Assembly: GCA_963841995.1 (NCBI GenBank)
Contig: CAWJEX010000008.1
Span: 1-64,000, forward strand
DNA from: DATDPM01 sp963841995
GTDB lineage: Bacteria; Pseudomonadota; Alphaproteobacteria; DATDPM01
Reading direction: 5' to 3'
Length of the DNA stretch: 64,000 bases
In this document: positions 1 to 8,030 of the stretch, piece by piece
How the letters are laid out: each line of letters begins with the position of its first letter
How positions within the stretch are numbered: the first letter of the stretch is position 1
Translations under genes and position numbers: made by a program
Notes under the pieces: model-generated
The model's input: only the letters and a program-made list of their open reading frames with translations
What the model was told of the DNA's origin: nothing
Database searches by the model: none

Positions 1-16
1 CTAGAGCGGGATGACT

Positions 17-616
17 CTAGGTCCATTCGTAGCCTGAGTTTTTGAAGTAGTTTCCGCATTCCTGCGGGGTGAAAGCGCCGAGATGGGTGCCGATGGCCGA
101 ACAGATGGCATCGGCCGATCGCGGCGCGGCCTTCCGCAGCAGGTGTTTGAGCTTGGAGAAGACCTGCTCGATTGGGTTCAGGTCGGGTGAATATTTCGGC
201 AAGAAGAACAGCTTCGCGCCGGCAGCCCGGATCGTTTGACGAATGATCTTGCCCTTGTGGCTTCCAAGATTGTCCATCACGACGATGTCGTCGGGGCTCA
301 AAGTTGGCACGAGAACCTTTTCCACATAGGTGTGAAAGCTTTCGCCATTGATCGGCCCCGCCACCAGCCATGGGGCGTCGATACGATCATGGCGAAGCGC
401 CGCCAGGAACGTCGTGGTCTTCCAGCGGCCGTAGGGGACCTTGGCCCTGAGCCTTTGGCCGCGCGGAGCCCAGCCCCGCAATGGCGCCATGTTGGTCTTG
501 GTCCACGTCTCGTCGATGAACACGAGGCGTTTGGCGTCGATCCGCCCGCGATACTTCGTCCACTGCTCACGCCTGCGTGCGACGTCGGGACGGTCCTGTT
601 CGCTGGCGATTGCGGT
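17..616 (-). CDS. IS630 transposase, C-terminal DDE catalytic part (orfB)
   Basis: The frame is open from the A8 run (616-623) and has an internal ATG at 523. It encodes the DDE superfamily endonuclease: FIDETW (first Asp), MDNLGSHK (second Asp) and YSPDLNPIEQVFSKLK (Glu), all three catalytic positions present. It cuts and joins the element ends at TA targets. Independent translation would give a 168-residue protein from 523. The full enzyme is most likely made by a +1 shift from the upstream ORF at the A run. Nothing else in the catalytic part looks damaged. Confidence 0.85.
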   Translation of the reverse strand, partial: TAIASEQDRPDVARRREQWTKYRGRIDAKRLVFIDETWTKTNMAPLRGWAPRGQRLRAKVPYGRWKTTTFLAALRHDRIDAPWLVAGPINGESFHTYVEKVLVPTLSPDDIVVMDNLGSHKGKIIRQTIRAAGAKLFFLPKYSPDLNPIEQVFSKLKHLLRKAAPRSADAICSAIGTHLGAFTPQECGNYFKNSGYEWT

Positions 617-959
617 TTTTTTTAAAGCTCAGCCTCTCAGCGTGGACGAAGTTCCACACCGTCCGATAGTCAACTTTGAGACCGCGCAAGGCCAGCTCGG
701 CGACAAGCCCAGCGAGCGTAAATGGCTTCTTCGCCCGCTCCAGAAACCAAGCCCGATGCTCGCCCACAATCTTCTTCGGCCTGTAGCCGCCGATCTTGCC
801 GGGCGCAACGCTGCCGGTTTCCCGTAACCGGCGCACCCACGCGATCGCCGTCGCGATCCCCACCTCAAAATGCGCCGCAGCCGCGTGACACGACATCCCG
901 CCCTTCTCAACTGCCGCCACTACGCGCTCGCGCAGATCCATCGAATAAGCTTTGGCCAT
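567..959 (-). CDS. IS630 transposase, N-terminal helix-turn-helix part (orfA)
   Basis: This 130-residue product begins MAKAYSMDLRERVV, the typical start of alphaproteobacterial IS630 transposases. It contains the winged-helix DNA-binding region that recognises the inverted repeats. The family's usual inter-domain sequence LSFKK is read across a TTT AAA AAA AAC run (run of eight A on the minus strand, 616-623). After the run the reading frame leaves the conserved transposase sequence, so a one-base shift is needed to join it to the catalytic part. PGAP-style annotation would call this a programmed frameshift; simple disruption by one extra A is the alternative. Confidence 0.85.
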   Translation of the reverse strand: MAKAYSMDLRERVVAAVEKGGMSCHAAAAHFEVGIATAIAWVRRLRETGSVAPGKIGGYRPKKIVGEHRAWFLERAKKPFTLAGLVAELALRGLKVDYRTVWNFVHAERLSFKKNRNRQRTGPSRRRTQA

Positions 960-1049
960 CCATGCCGGCCTCCTTCCCAGCCAGCATGTTGAATCATTTT
1001 TACGAGTCGGTGGGAATCCCTAATCGACTCCGGCTAAAGTCATCCCGCT

Positions 1050-1697
1050 CTAGAGCCGGAAGAAGTCGGCGAGGATATCGCGCGACGGTTTACGCAGGAT
1101 CAGCTTGCCGCCTTCGGAAAAGACGGTGCAGTCGCCCGGCGTATCTTGATCGATGATGGATTGCCCCTGGGCCAGGAAAGTGCGGGGGCCGATTGTGCAG
1201 TTGCCAACGATGGCGCTATTCGGGAAAAGCACGACGCCTTCGCCCAAGATCGGCGCCTTGCCGTGATTTTTGCCGACCGTCGAGTTCTGATAGGCGACCA
1301 GGTAATTGCCGTAGGTCGCATCGGCGAAGACGATTCCCACCGAGTGGCCGACGAACCAGATGTCCGGCATCTTGATCTTATAAAAGCAGTCGATGCCGTT
1401 CAGCGCCTTGTTCAAATAGAACAGCTTGGTGCAGACGCGCTCGTTCCCCTTGTTCCGCCAGATGGTATTGGCGAGGAAATAGAGAAAAATCATGTACTGG
1501 CTGGTTTGAAGATAATCGAACTCGCCCGGCTTCCACATCTGCGCTGCGTCGACGCAGCGTTGAACGCGGGCGAGGGTCTCATCGAGATTGCGTTCGATGG
1601 CGTCGGTCGTGCCGTCTGCCTTGTCGGGAAAAAAGTTATCGAGCTGGTCGGCGATATAATCGCGAAAAGCTCTGCGGGTGATGCCGACGAGATGCAT
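1050..1697 (-). CDS. Left-handed beta-helix acyltransferase (serine acetyltransferase-like), last gene of the sugar operon
   Basis: The start ATG at 1697 gives a 215-residue protein beginning MHLVGITRRAF; the frame is open further upstream only by overlap with the previous gene. An alpha-helical N-terminal half is followed by hexapeptide-repeat sequence (GNYLVAYQNSTVGKNHG, AIVGNCTIGPRTFLAQG), as in CoA-dependent O- or N-acyltransferases of surface-polysaccharide clusters. It probably acylates a sugar or sugar-nucleotide in the cytoplasm. It follows the CatB-like acyltransferase by 16 bp. The TAG stop is formed at the IS630 insertion junction, so the natural C-terminus may have been longer. 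The substrate is unknown. Confidence 0.72.
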   Translation of the reverse strand: MHLVGITRRAFRDYIADQLDNFFPDKADGTTDAIERNLDETLARVQRCVDAAQMWKPGEFDYLQTSQYMIFLYFLANTIWRNKGNERVCTKLFYLNKALNGIDCFYKIKMPDIWFVGHSVGIVFADATYGNYLVAYQNSTVGKNHGKAPILGEGVVLFPNSAIVGNCTIGPRTFLAQGQSIIDQDTPGDCTVFSEGGKLILRKPSRDILADFFRL

Positions 1698-1713
1698 GTG
1701 ATACCGCCCGCTT

Positions 1714-2241
1714 CTAGGCCGTCTTGCGCGTAACCGGAATCTTGAACCTGTCTTTGCCGCGGTAACCGATGGTCTGGATCGGATTGCCGTAATTGACGGA
1801 GTAAGGCGGGAGTTCACCCCGAACCAGAGATCCGGCGCCGACGACACAACCTTTCCGCAGGATTGCGCCATCGAGCAAGACCACGGATGCTCCGATCCAA
1901 ACGTCGTCCTCGATGACGATGCCACCGCGACTCGGCAGGAAACGCTGCTCGCGGATCGGCCGGTCGGGATCTCGGAATTCGTGATTGGTGGGGGCAAGAA
2001 CGGTATTGGCGCCGATCGCCACGTCATCGCCGATAATAATGCCGTTGCCGATATACATGACGACGCCCGAATTGATCGAGCAATTCTTCCCGATCCGGAC
2101 GTCGCCGGCGCCGCCGGCGGCCTTGATCTTTACAAAAGAATCGAGAAACGCGCCATCATCGATGACGATCTTGCTCCCGCGAACCGAGTCTTCGATGTCC
2201 GCGAGCGGCGAAATCCTGGCTTTTTCAGAAATGACCAGCAT
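1714..2241 (-). CDS. CatB/XAT-type hexapeptide acyltransferase
   Basis: This 175-residue left-handed beta-helix protein has repeated hexapeptides (VRIGKNCSINSGVVM, IIIGDDVAIGANTVL, IVIEDDVWIGASVVL) and the catalytic-type His in the loop APTNHEF. It resembles the xenobiotic/WecD/CatB group that transfers acetyl from acetyl-CoA to an amino or hydroxyl group of sugar nucleotides. It lies 23 bp after the DegT aminotransferase gene, so a likely role is N-acylation of the amino sugar that enzyme makes. That assignment is inference from context. Confidence 0.8.
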   Translation of the reverse strand: MLVISEKARISPLADIEDSVRGSKIVIDDGAFLDSFVKIKAAGGAGDVRIGKNCSINSGVVMYIGNGIIIGDDVAIGANTVLAPTNHEFRDPDRPIREQRFLPSRGGIVIEDDVWIGASVVLLDGAILRKGCVVGAGSLVRGELPPYSVNYGNPIQTIGYRGKDRFKIPVTRKTA

Positions 2242-2264
2242 GGTCAGATGCGCGCCCCTGGGCC

Positions 2265-3431
2265 TTAGCCCACCGCCTTGACTTTCCGGCTTCGATTCGA
2301 GCTAGCGGATGCGAAGAAATCGCCGACTGTTTCAACGACTTTTTCCTGCCACACTCGTGGCATGTTCGAGTGGAGGGGGAGGGTGACGAGTTCGTTCCCG
2401 GCGCGGTCGGTGACGGAAAGATCGCCCTTGCGGCAGTGGGCGAGATATTTGAACGCATGGCCGGGCTGCCAATGAATGCCCGTATCGACGCCGTGCTCGG
2501 TCATGTAAGCGCGGAAATCGTCGCGTCGGTCCGCTGGAATACGAATGTAGAAAATAAACGGGGTAACATTGGCGAAATCGATTTTAGGCACTCGGACTTC
2601 GGGCACGTCGGCGAGCGCTTCGGAATAGAAGCGGCATGCGTCGCGGCGGGTTTTTGACATCAGATCCATTTTTGCGAGCTGGGAAAGTCCGATGGCGGCG
2701 TGGAGATTCAACAGATGATAGCGGAAGCCGGGGCCGTCGACATGGAAGGTCCAGGCGCGCTTGTTCTGGTACATGATTTCCGCGGGCTGACCCATGCCGA
2801 GCAGTCGCAACTCGTGAACGCGCTTCAACTCTTCCTTGGTGCGGACGATGAGGGCGCCGCCGTCGAGGCAAGTCATGGTCTTGACCGGATCGAAGCTCAG
2901 CATGGTCATGTCAGAAAAATTGCCGACCATCTTGCCCTGATAGCGGGAACCCATCGTGTGGGCGGCGTCGTGAATGACGCGGAGATTGTGCTTCTTGGCG
3001 AAGGCCTGGACCTTGGCGTGATCCGCGACCGTGCAGCCGTAATCGATGACGACCACCGCTTTGGTTTTCTTGGTTACCAGAGACTCGGCCTTATCGACGT
3101 CCATGCACAGGGTATCGTCGCGCACGTCGCAAAGCACGGGCTCGGCGCCAACTTGGAAGATCGCCTGGAAGTCCGAAGCGCAGTTGAGCGACGGCGTGAT
3201 GATCTCATCGCCAGGCCCGGCACCCGACAGCACCATCGCGATGTGAAGGGCGGAATGGCCGGTGTTGACGCACGCCAGATAGCGGTCCTTGAGACCGAGA
3301 TATTCGGTTAGCCCCTGTTCGAGCTTGTTGACATAGCTTCCCATGCCGAGCCAGCCCATCTTCAGGGACTCGGTCGCGGCGTCAATTTCCTCTTGTTCGA
3401 TCAATGGCTTGAAAACGGGCACTTGCTGCAT
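2265..3431 (-). CDS. DegT/DnrJ/EryC1/StrS-family sugar aminotransferase
   Basis: I chose the ATG at 3431 (MQQVPVFKPLIEQEE), which gives 388 residues, the usual family length; a longer open frame upstream does not look like protein. PLP enzymes of this family transfer an amino group from glutamate or glutamine to a keto sugar nucleotide. The Asp contacting the pyridine ring (DAAH, D155) and the Schiff-base Lys (SFDPVKTMT, K184) are both present. It is therefore a transaminase rather than an E1/RfbH-type 3-dehydrase, which has His in place of the Lys. It is preceded by the epimerase gene and followed by two acyltransferases, which suggests an acylamido sugar product. Confidence 0.9.
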   Translation of the reverse strand: MQQVPVFKPLIEQEEIDAATESLKMGWLGMGSYVNKLEQGLTEYLGLKDRYLACVNTGHSALHIAMVLSGAGPGDEIITPSLNCASDFQAIFQVGAEPVLCDVRDDTLCMDVDKAESLVTKKTKAVVVIDYGCTVADHAKVQAFAKKHNLRVIHDAAHTMGSRYQGKMVGNFSDMTMLSFDPVKTMTCLDGGALIVRTKEELKRVHELRLLGMGQPAEIMYQNKRAWTFHVDGPGFRYHLLNLHAAIGLSQLAKMDLMSKTRRDACRFYSEALADVPEVRVPKIDFANVTPFIFYIRIPADRRDDFRAYMTEHGVDTGIHWQPGHAFKYLAHCRKGDLSVTDRAGNELVTLPLHSNMPRVWQEKVVETVGDFFASASSNRSRKVKAVG

Positions 3432-3547
3432 GGGGCGGGCCTCTCCGGGGCAATCGTTAACCAACACTCTCGGCAGAAAAGGTTGTTTTTTGGTGAAGAA
3501 ATCCGATGCCGTTAACGGGTCTTGCCCGGCGCGCGGCCGCCGGATGT

Positions 3548-4102
3548 TCAAGCCGCCGAGCGGTTCAAATCCGTCTCTTTGAGCCGCGGCCAAGCCAGAT
3601 CGCGAGGGGTCACGATGGGATGAGGCAGCGGCCGGCGAATCCCGAGGTCGGGATCGTCATAGCGCAAGCCGGAGGCCGTGTCCGCCTGATAGGGGCAGGA
3701 CATCTGGTAGAACAATTCCGCGCCATCGGTGAGCGTCTGAAAGCCGTGGGCGAATCCGGCGGCGATGTAAAACATTGCGCAGTTCTTTTCCGTCAGCTCG
3801 ACCGCACACCATTGTCCAAAGGTCGCAGAATTCTCGCGCAAATCGACCGCCACGTCGAACACGGCGCCCCGGGCGCATCGGATTAATTTGGTTTCGGCGT
3901 AGGGCTCGCGCTGATAGTGCAAGCCGCGAAGCGTTCCCCGAATGCGATTATAGGAAATATTGCATTGGGCCAGATCGCTGGAAAGTCCGTGGTCTTCGAA
4001 TTCCTTCGCACACCAGCTCCGCGCAAAGAACCCGCGCTCGTCGAAGAACGGCTCGGGTTCGACGAGAAAGAGTCCGGAGATTTCAAGGGCGTGAAATTTC
4101 AT
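3548..4102 (-). CDS. RmlC/RfbC-like NDP-4-keto-6-deoxy-hexose epimerase
   Basis: This 184-residue cupin has the RmlC signature RGTLRGLHYQ with the catalytic-type His62, and the Tyr-containing strand ELFYQMSCPY. The family epimerises C3 and/or C5 of 4-keto-6-deoxy sugar nucleotides. There is no rmlA, rmlB or rmlD nearby, while CDP-glucose genes are. The substrate here is therefore probably a CDP-4-keto sugar rather than dTDP-4-keto-rhamnose, and I leave the symbol blank. It lies 19 bp after the C-methyltransferase gene. Confidence 0.86.
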   Translation of the reverse strand: MKFHALEISGLFLVEPEPFFDERGFFARSWCAKEFEDHGLSSDLAQCNISYNRIRGTLRGLHYQREPYAETKLIRCARGAVFDVAVDLRENSATFGQWCAVELTEKNCAMFYIAAGFAHGFQTLTDGAELFYQMSCPYQADTASGLRYDDPDLGIRRPLPHPIVTPRDLAWPRLKETDLNRSAA

Positions 4103-4121
4103 GATCCCATCTCAAGGGCGC

Positions 4122-5402
4122 TTAGTCGGCAATGGAAAGCACCGGCACCGGCAGGACGAATTGCCCGCCCCAGCCGTGGACATGCGCCATTTGCGTCATG
4201 ATCTCATCCTTCAGGTTCCACGGCAGAATCAGCACGTAATCCGGCTTGGTTTCGGCGATGCGGCTCGGCGCATGAATCGGAATCCGCGATCCCGGAAGAT
4301 AGAGGCCTTGTTTGTGCGGGCTCGCATCCACCGTGTAGTCGAGGAGATCGGTGCCGATGCCGCAGTAATTCAGCAGCGTGTTGCCCTTCGCCGGCGCGCC
4401 GTAACCGACCGTGGTCTTGCCCTGTTCCTTGGCGTTGATCAGGAAGCGCAGCAAATCGCGCTTCAGGCGGCGAACTTTTGCGCCAAATCCACGATAGGTT
4501 TCGATTCGGTCGAGGCCGGCCTCGCGCTCGCGGGCCAGCAAATCCTCAGCCCTGCCGGAATTCTTGAATGCCGCACCTTCATGGCAAACGAAGACGCGAA
4601 GGCTTCCGCCATGTGTCGGCAGCTCTTCCACATCGAAGACGCAAAGCCCGTGGCGGGCCAAAACTTGGCTCGCGGTCAGCAGCGAGAAATAGGAGAAGTG
4701 TTCGTGATAGATGGTGTCGAATTGATTGAGCGCCATCAACTTCAGAAGATGTGGGAATTCAAGCGTCAGCACCCCTTCGGGCTTGAGCGCGATCTTGAGG
4801 CCGGCGACGAAGCCGTTCAGATCCGGCACATGGGCCAGCACATTGTTACCAATCAAGAGATCGGCTTGCTTGCCCATGAGGGTCACGGAGCGCGCGGTAT
4901 TGATTCCGAAGAACCGAACGAGCGTGGTGATGCCTTTTTCTTCTGCGGCGCGGGCGACATTGACGGCGGGTTCGATGCCGAGGACCGGAATGCCCCGGCG
5001 ATGGAAGAACTGGAGCAGATAGCCGTCATTGCTCGCGACCTCGACCACCTGGCTGCGCGGGCCCAAAGAAAACCGCGCCATCATCGCATCGGCGTAAGTC
5101 TCGGCATGACGGAGCCAGGATCGGGAGAAGGATGAGAAATACCGATAGTGTCCAAATATTTCTTCCGGCGATTGGAATTCATCGAGCTGAACCAGGAAGC
5201 AGCCCTCGCAAACATAGGCGTGGAGCGGGAAGAACGGCTCCATCCGGCGCAAATCCGCCTCGCTCAAATAGGAATTGGAGGCCGGCGAAACGCCGAGATC
5301 GGCGAAGGTTTCGGCCAGCGCAGCGCCACAGAAGCGGCAGCGCGCCGGTTCGAGCGAGACAGCTTCGACAGCCATCGACTTGACGCTGGACTTAACACTC
5401 AT
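4122..5402 (-). CDS. SAM-dependent sugar C-methyltransferase (zinc-binding, TylCIII-like)
   Basis: The ATG at 5402 overlaps the end of the CDP-glucose dehydratase gene by 11 bp and gives 426 residues. Three parts are visible: an N-terminal zinc-binding segment with paired Cys (CRFCGAA and YVCEGC), a central class I methyltransferase fold with the SAM loop VVEVASNDGYLL, and the C-terminal domain with VGYGAPAKGNTLL. This architecture is that of NDP-4-keto-6-deoxyhexose C3-methyltransferases (putative zinc-binding, methyltransferase, C-methyltransferase C-terminal domains). The sugar would be branched with a methyl group. A longer upstream reading frame is only overlap with the neighbouring gene. 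Confidence 0.88.
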   Translation of the reverse strand: MSVKSSVKSMAVEAVSLEPARCRFCGAALAETFADLGVSPASNSYLSEADLRRMEPFFPLHAYVCEGCFLVQLDEFQSPEEIFGHYRYFSSFSRSWLRHAETYADAMMARFSLGPRSQVVEVASNDGYLLQFFHRRGIPVLGIEPAVNVARAAEEKGITTLVRFFGINTARSVTLMGKQADLLIGNNVLAHVPDLNGFVAGLKIALKPEGVLTLEFPHLLKLMALNQFDTIYHEHFSYFSLLTASQVLARHGLCVFDVEELPTHGGSLRVFVCHEGAAFKNSGRAEDLLAREREAGLDRIETYRGFGAKVRRLKRDLLRFLINAKEQGKTTVGYGAPAKGNTLLNYCGIGTDLLDYTVDASPHKQGLYLPGSRIPIHAPSRIAETKPDYVLILPWNLKDEIMTQMAHVHGWGGQFVLPVPVLSIAD

Positions 5403-6468
5403 TCTCGAATTCCTCGATTTGCGAAATAATACGGTGGCGCGTATCGCGGCCGGCCACATAATCCTTATACCAAGCGACCGTCGCGGCGCAGGCGTGGGCG
5501 GCCGCCCAGACCGAACTCCATCCGAGCTTCGATCGCGATTTCTCGATGTCAACGGCAAGGAGTTTTGCTTCGTAGGGCTGGCCGGCCGCATCATTGGCGG
5601 GAATCCAACGCGCGTTGTCGCCCCACAACCGGCAAAGTTCGGTGGCGAGCCAGGAAACCGGCTTTGAGCCCGATTCATCGGGGCCGAAATTCCAGGCCTC
5701 GCTCCATTGCGACGGGCGATTCGCCAAGCGCTCCGCGAGCATGAGCATTCCGCGCACGGGTTCCAACACATGCTGCCAGGGGCGCGTGGCTGCCGGATTG
5801 CGGATAACCAGGGGCTGCTGTCCGGCGAACGCGCGCACCGCGTCGGGTACGATCCGGTCGGCCGCGAAGTCGCCGCCGCCGATTACATTGCCGGCCCGAA
5901 CCGTGGCGATTCCGACACCGTCGAGGCCGCCTTCGAAATAGGAATCGCGGTAGGCACGCGTGACGATTTCGGCGCAGGCCTTGCTGCTGCCGTAAGGCTC
6001 TCTCCCGCCGAGGCGGTCGTCCTCGCGATAGCCATTGGGCCGCTCGCCATTCTCGTAGACCTTGTCGCTGGTCATAATGACCGCGGCGCGGACGCTTCCC
6101 ATCGCGCGCATGGCTTCGAGCACATGAACCGTACCCATCACATTGGTGCCGTAAGTGGTCAGCGGATCGGCATGGGCTTGGCGCACCAAGGGCTGCGCCG
6201 CCAAATGCATGATTACTTCCGGATTGGCGTCGGCCATCGCCTGGCGAAGGCTGCCAAGATCGCGCAAATCCGCAATGACGGAATCGACGTCGCCAGCGAC
6301 ATTTGCGGCGGCGAAGAAACTGGGATCGGTCGGCGGCGGCAGAGAATATCCGAAGACCTGGGCGCCGAGACGCCGCAGCCAGACCGCAAGCCATCCTCCA
6401 ATGAAACCGGTATGGCCGGTGACGAAAACGCGCCGGCCGTTCCAGAATGCGGCGTCTATGTCTCGCAT
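5392..6468 (-). CDS. rfbG: CDP-glucose 4,6-dehydratase
   Basis: This extended short-chain dehydrogenase/reductase removes water from CDP-D-glucose to give CDP-4-keto-6-deoxyglucose. The NAD-binding motif TGHTGFIGGWL and the catalytic YGSSKACAE (YxxxK) are present, and TSDKVYEN is typical of CDP-glucose dehydratases. I start at the ATG at 6468 (MRDIDAAFWNGRRVFVTGH, 358 residues), overlapping the cytidylyltransferase gene by 13 bp; an ATG at 6486 is also possible. The next gene starts inside its 3' end, so the three genes are translationally coupled. Confidence 0.93.
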   Translation of the reverse strand: MRDIDAAFWNGRRVFVTGHTGFIGGWLAVWLRRLGAQVFGYSLPPPTDPSFFAAANVAGDVDSVIADLRDLGSLRQAMADANPEVIMHLAAQPLVRQAHADPLTTYGTNVMGTVHVLEAMRAMGSVRAAVIMTSDKVYENGERPNGYREDDRLGGREPYGSSKACAEIVTRAYRDSYFEGGLDGVGIATVRAGNVIGGGDFAADRIVPDAVRAFAGQQPLVIRNPAATRPWQHVLEPVRGMLMLAERLANRPSQWSEAWNFGPDESGSKPVSWLATELCRLWGDNARWIPANDAAGQPYEAKLLAVDIEKSRSKLGWSSVWAAAHACAATVAWYKDYVAGRDTRHRIISQIEEFENEC

Positions 6469-7403
6469 GGCTGCCAGACTCGCCATGGGGCCCGGCCGCT
6501 GGTCCACATCTCGTTCAGCAGCTGCATTTCCCGGTAGGTGTCCATGCACTGCCAGAATCCGCCGTGGCGATAAACGCCGAGATTGTTTTTCTTGGCTAAG
6601 ACCTCGAGCACGCCGAGTTCGAGGCTGACGTTGTCGTTGGCGGTCATGAGGTTGAACGCTTCGCGCTCGAATACGAAGAAGCCGCCATTGATCCAGCCTT
6701 CGGTCACCTGCGGTTTTTCGGCGAAGGAGGTCACCCGGTCGCCGTCGACTCCAAGCTCCCCGAAGCGCGACGACGGGTGTACGGCGGTTACCGTGGCGAG
6801 CCGCCTCGTGCTGCGGTGATGATCGAGCAGGGTGGGGACATCGACGTCGGCAACACCGTCGCCATAGGTCGCGAAGAACGTATTGCCGGCGACATAGCGA
6901 AGCGCGCGCTTGATGCGTAAGCCGGTCAGCGCGTCGGCGCCGGTTTCCACCAGGGTGACGCGCCAATCCTCGTCGACGGTGCTGGAAAGCGTGGTGACGG
7001 ACCCGCTCCCCATGTCGATCGTGAAATCGCTGTTGTGGCGGTGGTAATTCAGAAAATAATCGCGGATCGCATCGCCGCGATAGCCCAGGCACAGCACGAA
7101 ATCGCGGCATCCGAAATGCCGGTAAGTTTTCATGATATGCCAGAGAATCGGGTTGCCGCCGATTTCGACCATCGGTTTCGGCTTGAATTCGGTTTCCTCG
7201 CGCAGCCTCGTTCCGAAGCCGCCGCAAAGAATGACGACCGAGAGGTCGCGCGGGCTCAGTCCGTGGCGCGCGCCATCGGCGGCATCGTCGGATTTTTGGA
7301 ACGCGCCCGGGGACTTCACGTCCGCCTGATCAGCGCGCAATAGGCCAAGTGCTTTTCTTGAAGTAACGGTCCGCATGGCGGGATGGCGAGAAACGACCCT
7401 CAT
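6456..7403 (-). CDS. rfbF: Glucose-1-phosphate cytidylyltransferase
   Basis: This enzyme makes CDP-glucose from CTP and glucose-1-phosphate, the entry step to CDP-6-deoxy sugars. The nucleotidyltransferase signature VVILCGGFGTRLREETEFKPKPM is present, as are the metal-binding YGDGVADV and GGFWQCMDT near the end. The frame has about 50 extra residues before this signature. ATGs lie at 7403 and 7376, and a GTG within the extension (DVKSPG) is preceded by AGGCGG, so the start is uncertain. It is the first gene of a seven-gene minus-strand operon and lies just downstream of an exact CtrA-type box. Confidence 0.92.
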   Translation of the reverse strand: MRVVSRHPAMRTVTSRKALGLLRADQADVKSPGAFQKSDDAADGARHGLSPRDLSVVILCGGFGTRLREETEFKPKPMVEIGGNPILWHIMKTYRHFGCRDFVLCLGYRGDAIRDYFLNYHRHNSDFTIDMGSGSVTTLSSTVDEDWRVTLVETGADALTGLRIKRALRYVAGNTFFATYGDGVADVDVPTLLDHHRSTRRLATVTAVHPSSRFGELGVDGDRVTSFAEKPQVTEGWINGGFFVFEREAFNLMTANDNVSLELGVLEVLAKKNNLGVYRHGGFWQCMDTYREMQLLNEMWTSGRAPWRVWQPCET

Positions 7404-7418
7404 TGTCGATCGTTTTGG

Positions 7419-7433
7419 TTAATCAAGGCTTAA
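7419..7433 (-). promoter_or_regulatory. CtrA-type box upstream of the CDP-sugar operon
   Basis: The sequence is TTAA-TCAAGGC-TTAA followed by CC, an exact match to TTAA-N7-TTAA(C). It lies in the gap between fliW and rfbF, 15 bp before the furthest upstream rfbF start. It is one of four exact boxes in the window. Confidence 0.6.
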
Positions 7434-7455
7434 CCGGGCCGAATTCCGCCGCGAT

Positions 7456-7956
7456 TTAAAGCGGATGGCGAATCGGATACCGGGGGTTCGAAAGCAGGCA
7501 CTGCCGGGCAACCCGGCTCTTCGCGTCGACGATGATCGGGGCGCGCAGATTGGCGGAAACGGTGATGCCTCCCGGTTCGGACTTGCGCAATGTGATCACG
7601 GTGAAGAAATCCGCGTCATTCGCAGAAACGGAGATGGTGGCGCAAGCTTCCTCGATGTCCTCCCGGGTGATCGTATTTGGGCCTGGTTGCAGCGGCAGCA
7701 CCAGAAATGACAACCCCAAATCTTCGAGAGATTGCAGGATCATGAACTGCCCCATGCGCTTGTCCGGGATGGGCGAAAGCCCGAACCGGCGCCATTGAGA
7801 CAGACCGATCAAGCCATGCGGGAAGTCGACGATGTTTTTCGTACCGAAGGTGATCGTGCCAAACCGCGTTTCTACGGCGATCAGCGCGTCTTCCTTGGCA
7901 CCGTCCAAAGGGGGATGGCGTGGCATATCTGGTTCCGATTTTTGGGCGTGCATCAT
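7456..7956 (-). CDS. fliW: Flagellar assembly factor FliW
   Basis: FliW binds CsrA and relieves its repression of flagellin translation, coupling filament synthesis to export. The conserved core IVDFPHGLIGLSQWRRFGL and FLVLPLQPGPN are visible. I chose the ATG at 7956, which has GAGG eight bases upstream, giving 166 residues; an upstream TTG at 7977 is the alternative. Typical FliW is about 150 residues. It is the last gene of the flgI-to-fliW minus-strand series, 75 bp after flgL. Its partner csrA lies about 36 kb away at 43284. Confidence 0.93.
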   Translation of the reverse strand: MMHAQKSEPDMPRHPPLDGAKEDALIAVETRFGTITFGTKNIVDFPHGLIGLSQWRRFGLSPIPDKRMGQFMILQSLEDLGLSFLVLPLQPGPNTITREDIEEACATISVSANDADFFTVITLRKSEPGGITVSANLRAPIIVDAKSRVARQCLLSNPRYPIRHPL

Positions 7957-8030
7957 GGCCTGTACCTCATCGTGCAATTTTATATATAGGGTAGCTTTCC
8001 AAATCGTTACCCGTCGTTGATCCCTAATCG

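Larger units (their letters stand above)
4..1050 (-). mobile_element. IS630-family insertion sequence with two overlapping-frame transposase ORFs
   Basis: The ends are near-perfect terminal inverted repeats of 17 bp with one mismatch: GAGCGGGATGACTCTAG at 4-20 and its complement at 1034-1050. Both ends are flanked by TA (2-3 and 1051-1052), the target duplication expected for IS630/Tc1-mariner elements. The element carries a helix-turn-helix ORF and a DDE ORF on the minus strand. It sits exactly at the 3' end of the acyltransferase gene, whose TAG stop uses the duplicated TA plus the first base of the element. Confidence 0.92.

Noticed and set aside
2225..2458. Small minus-strand frame across the aminotransferase end
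   Set aside because: Out-of-frame overlap with two real genes; composition is not protein-like.
4101..5135. Long plus-strand open frame opposite the methyltransferase gene
   Set aside because: It is the complement of a strongly conserved gene and has no recognisable domain or ribosome site.
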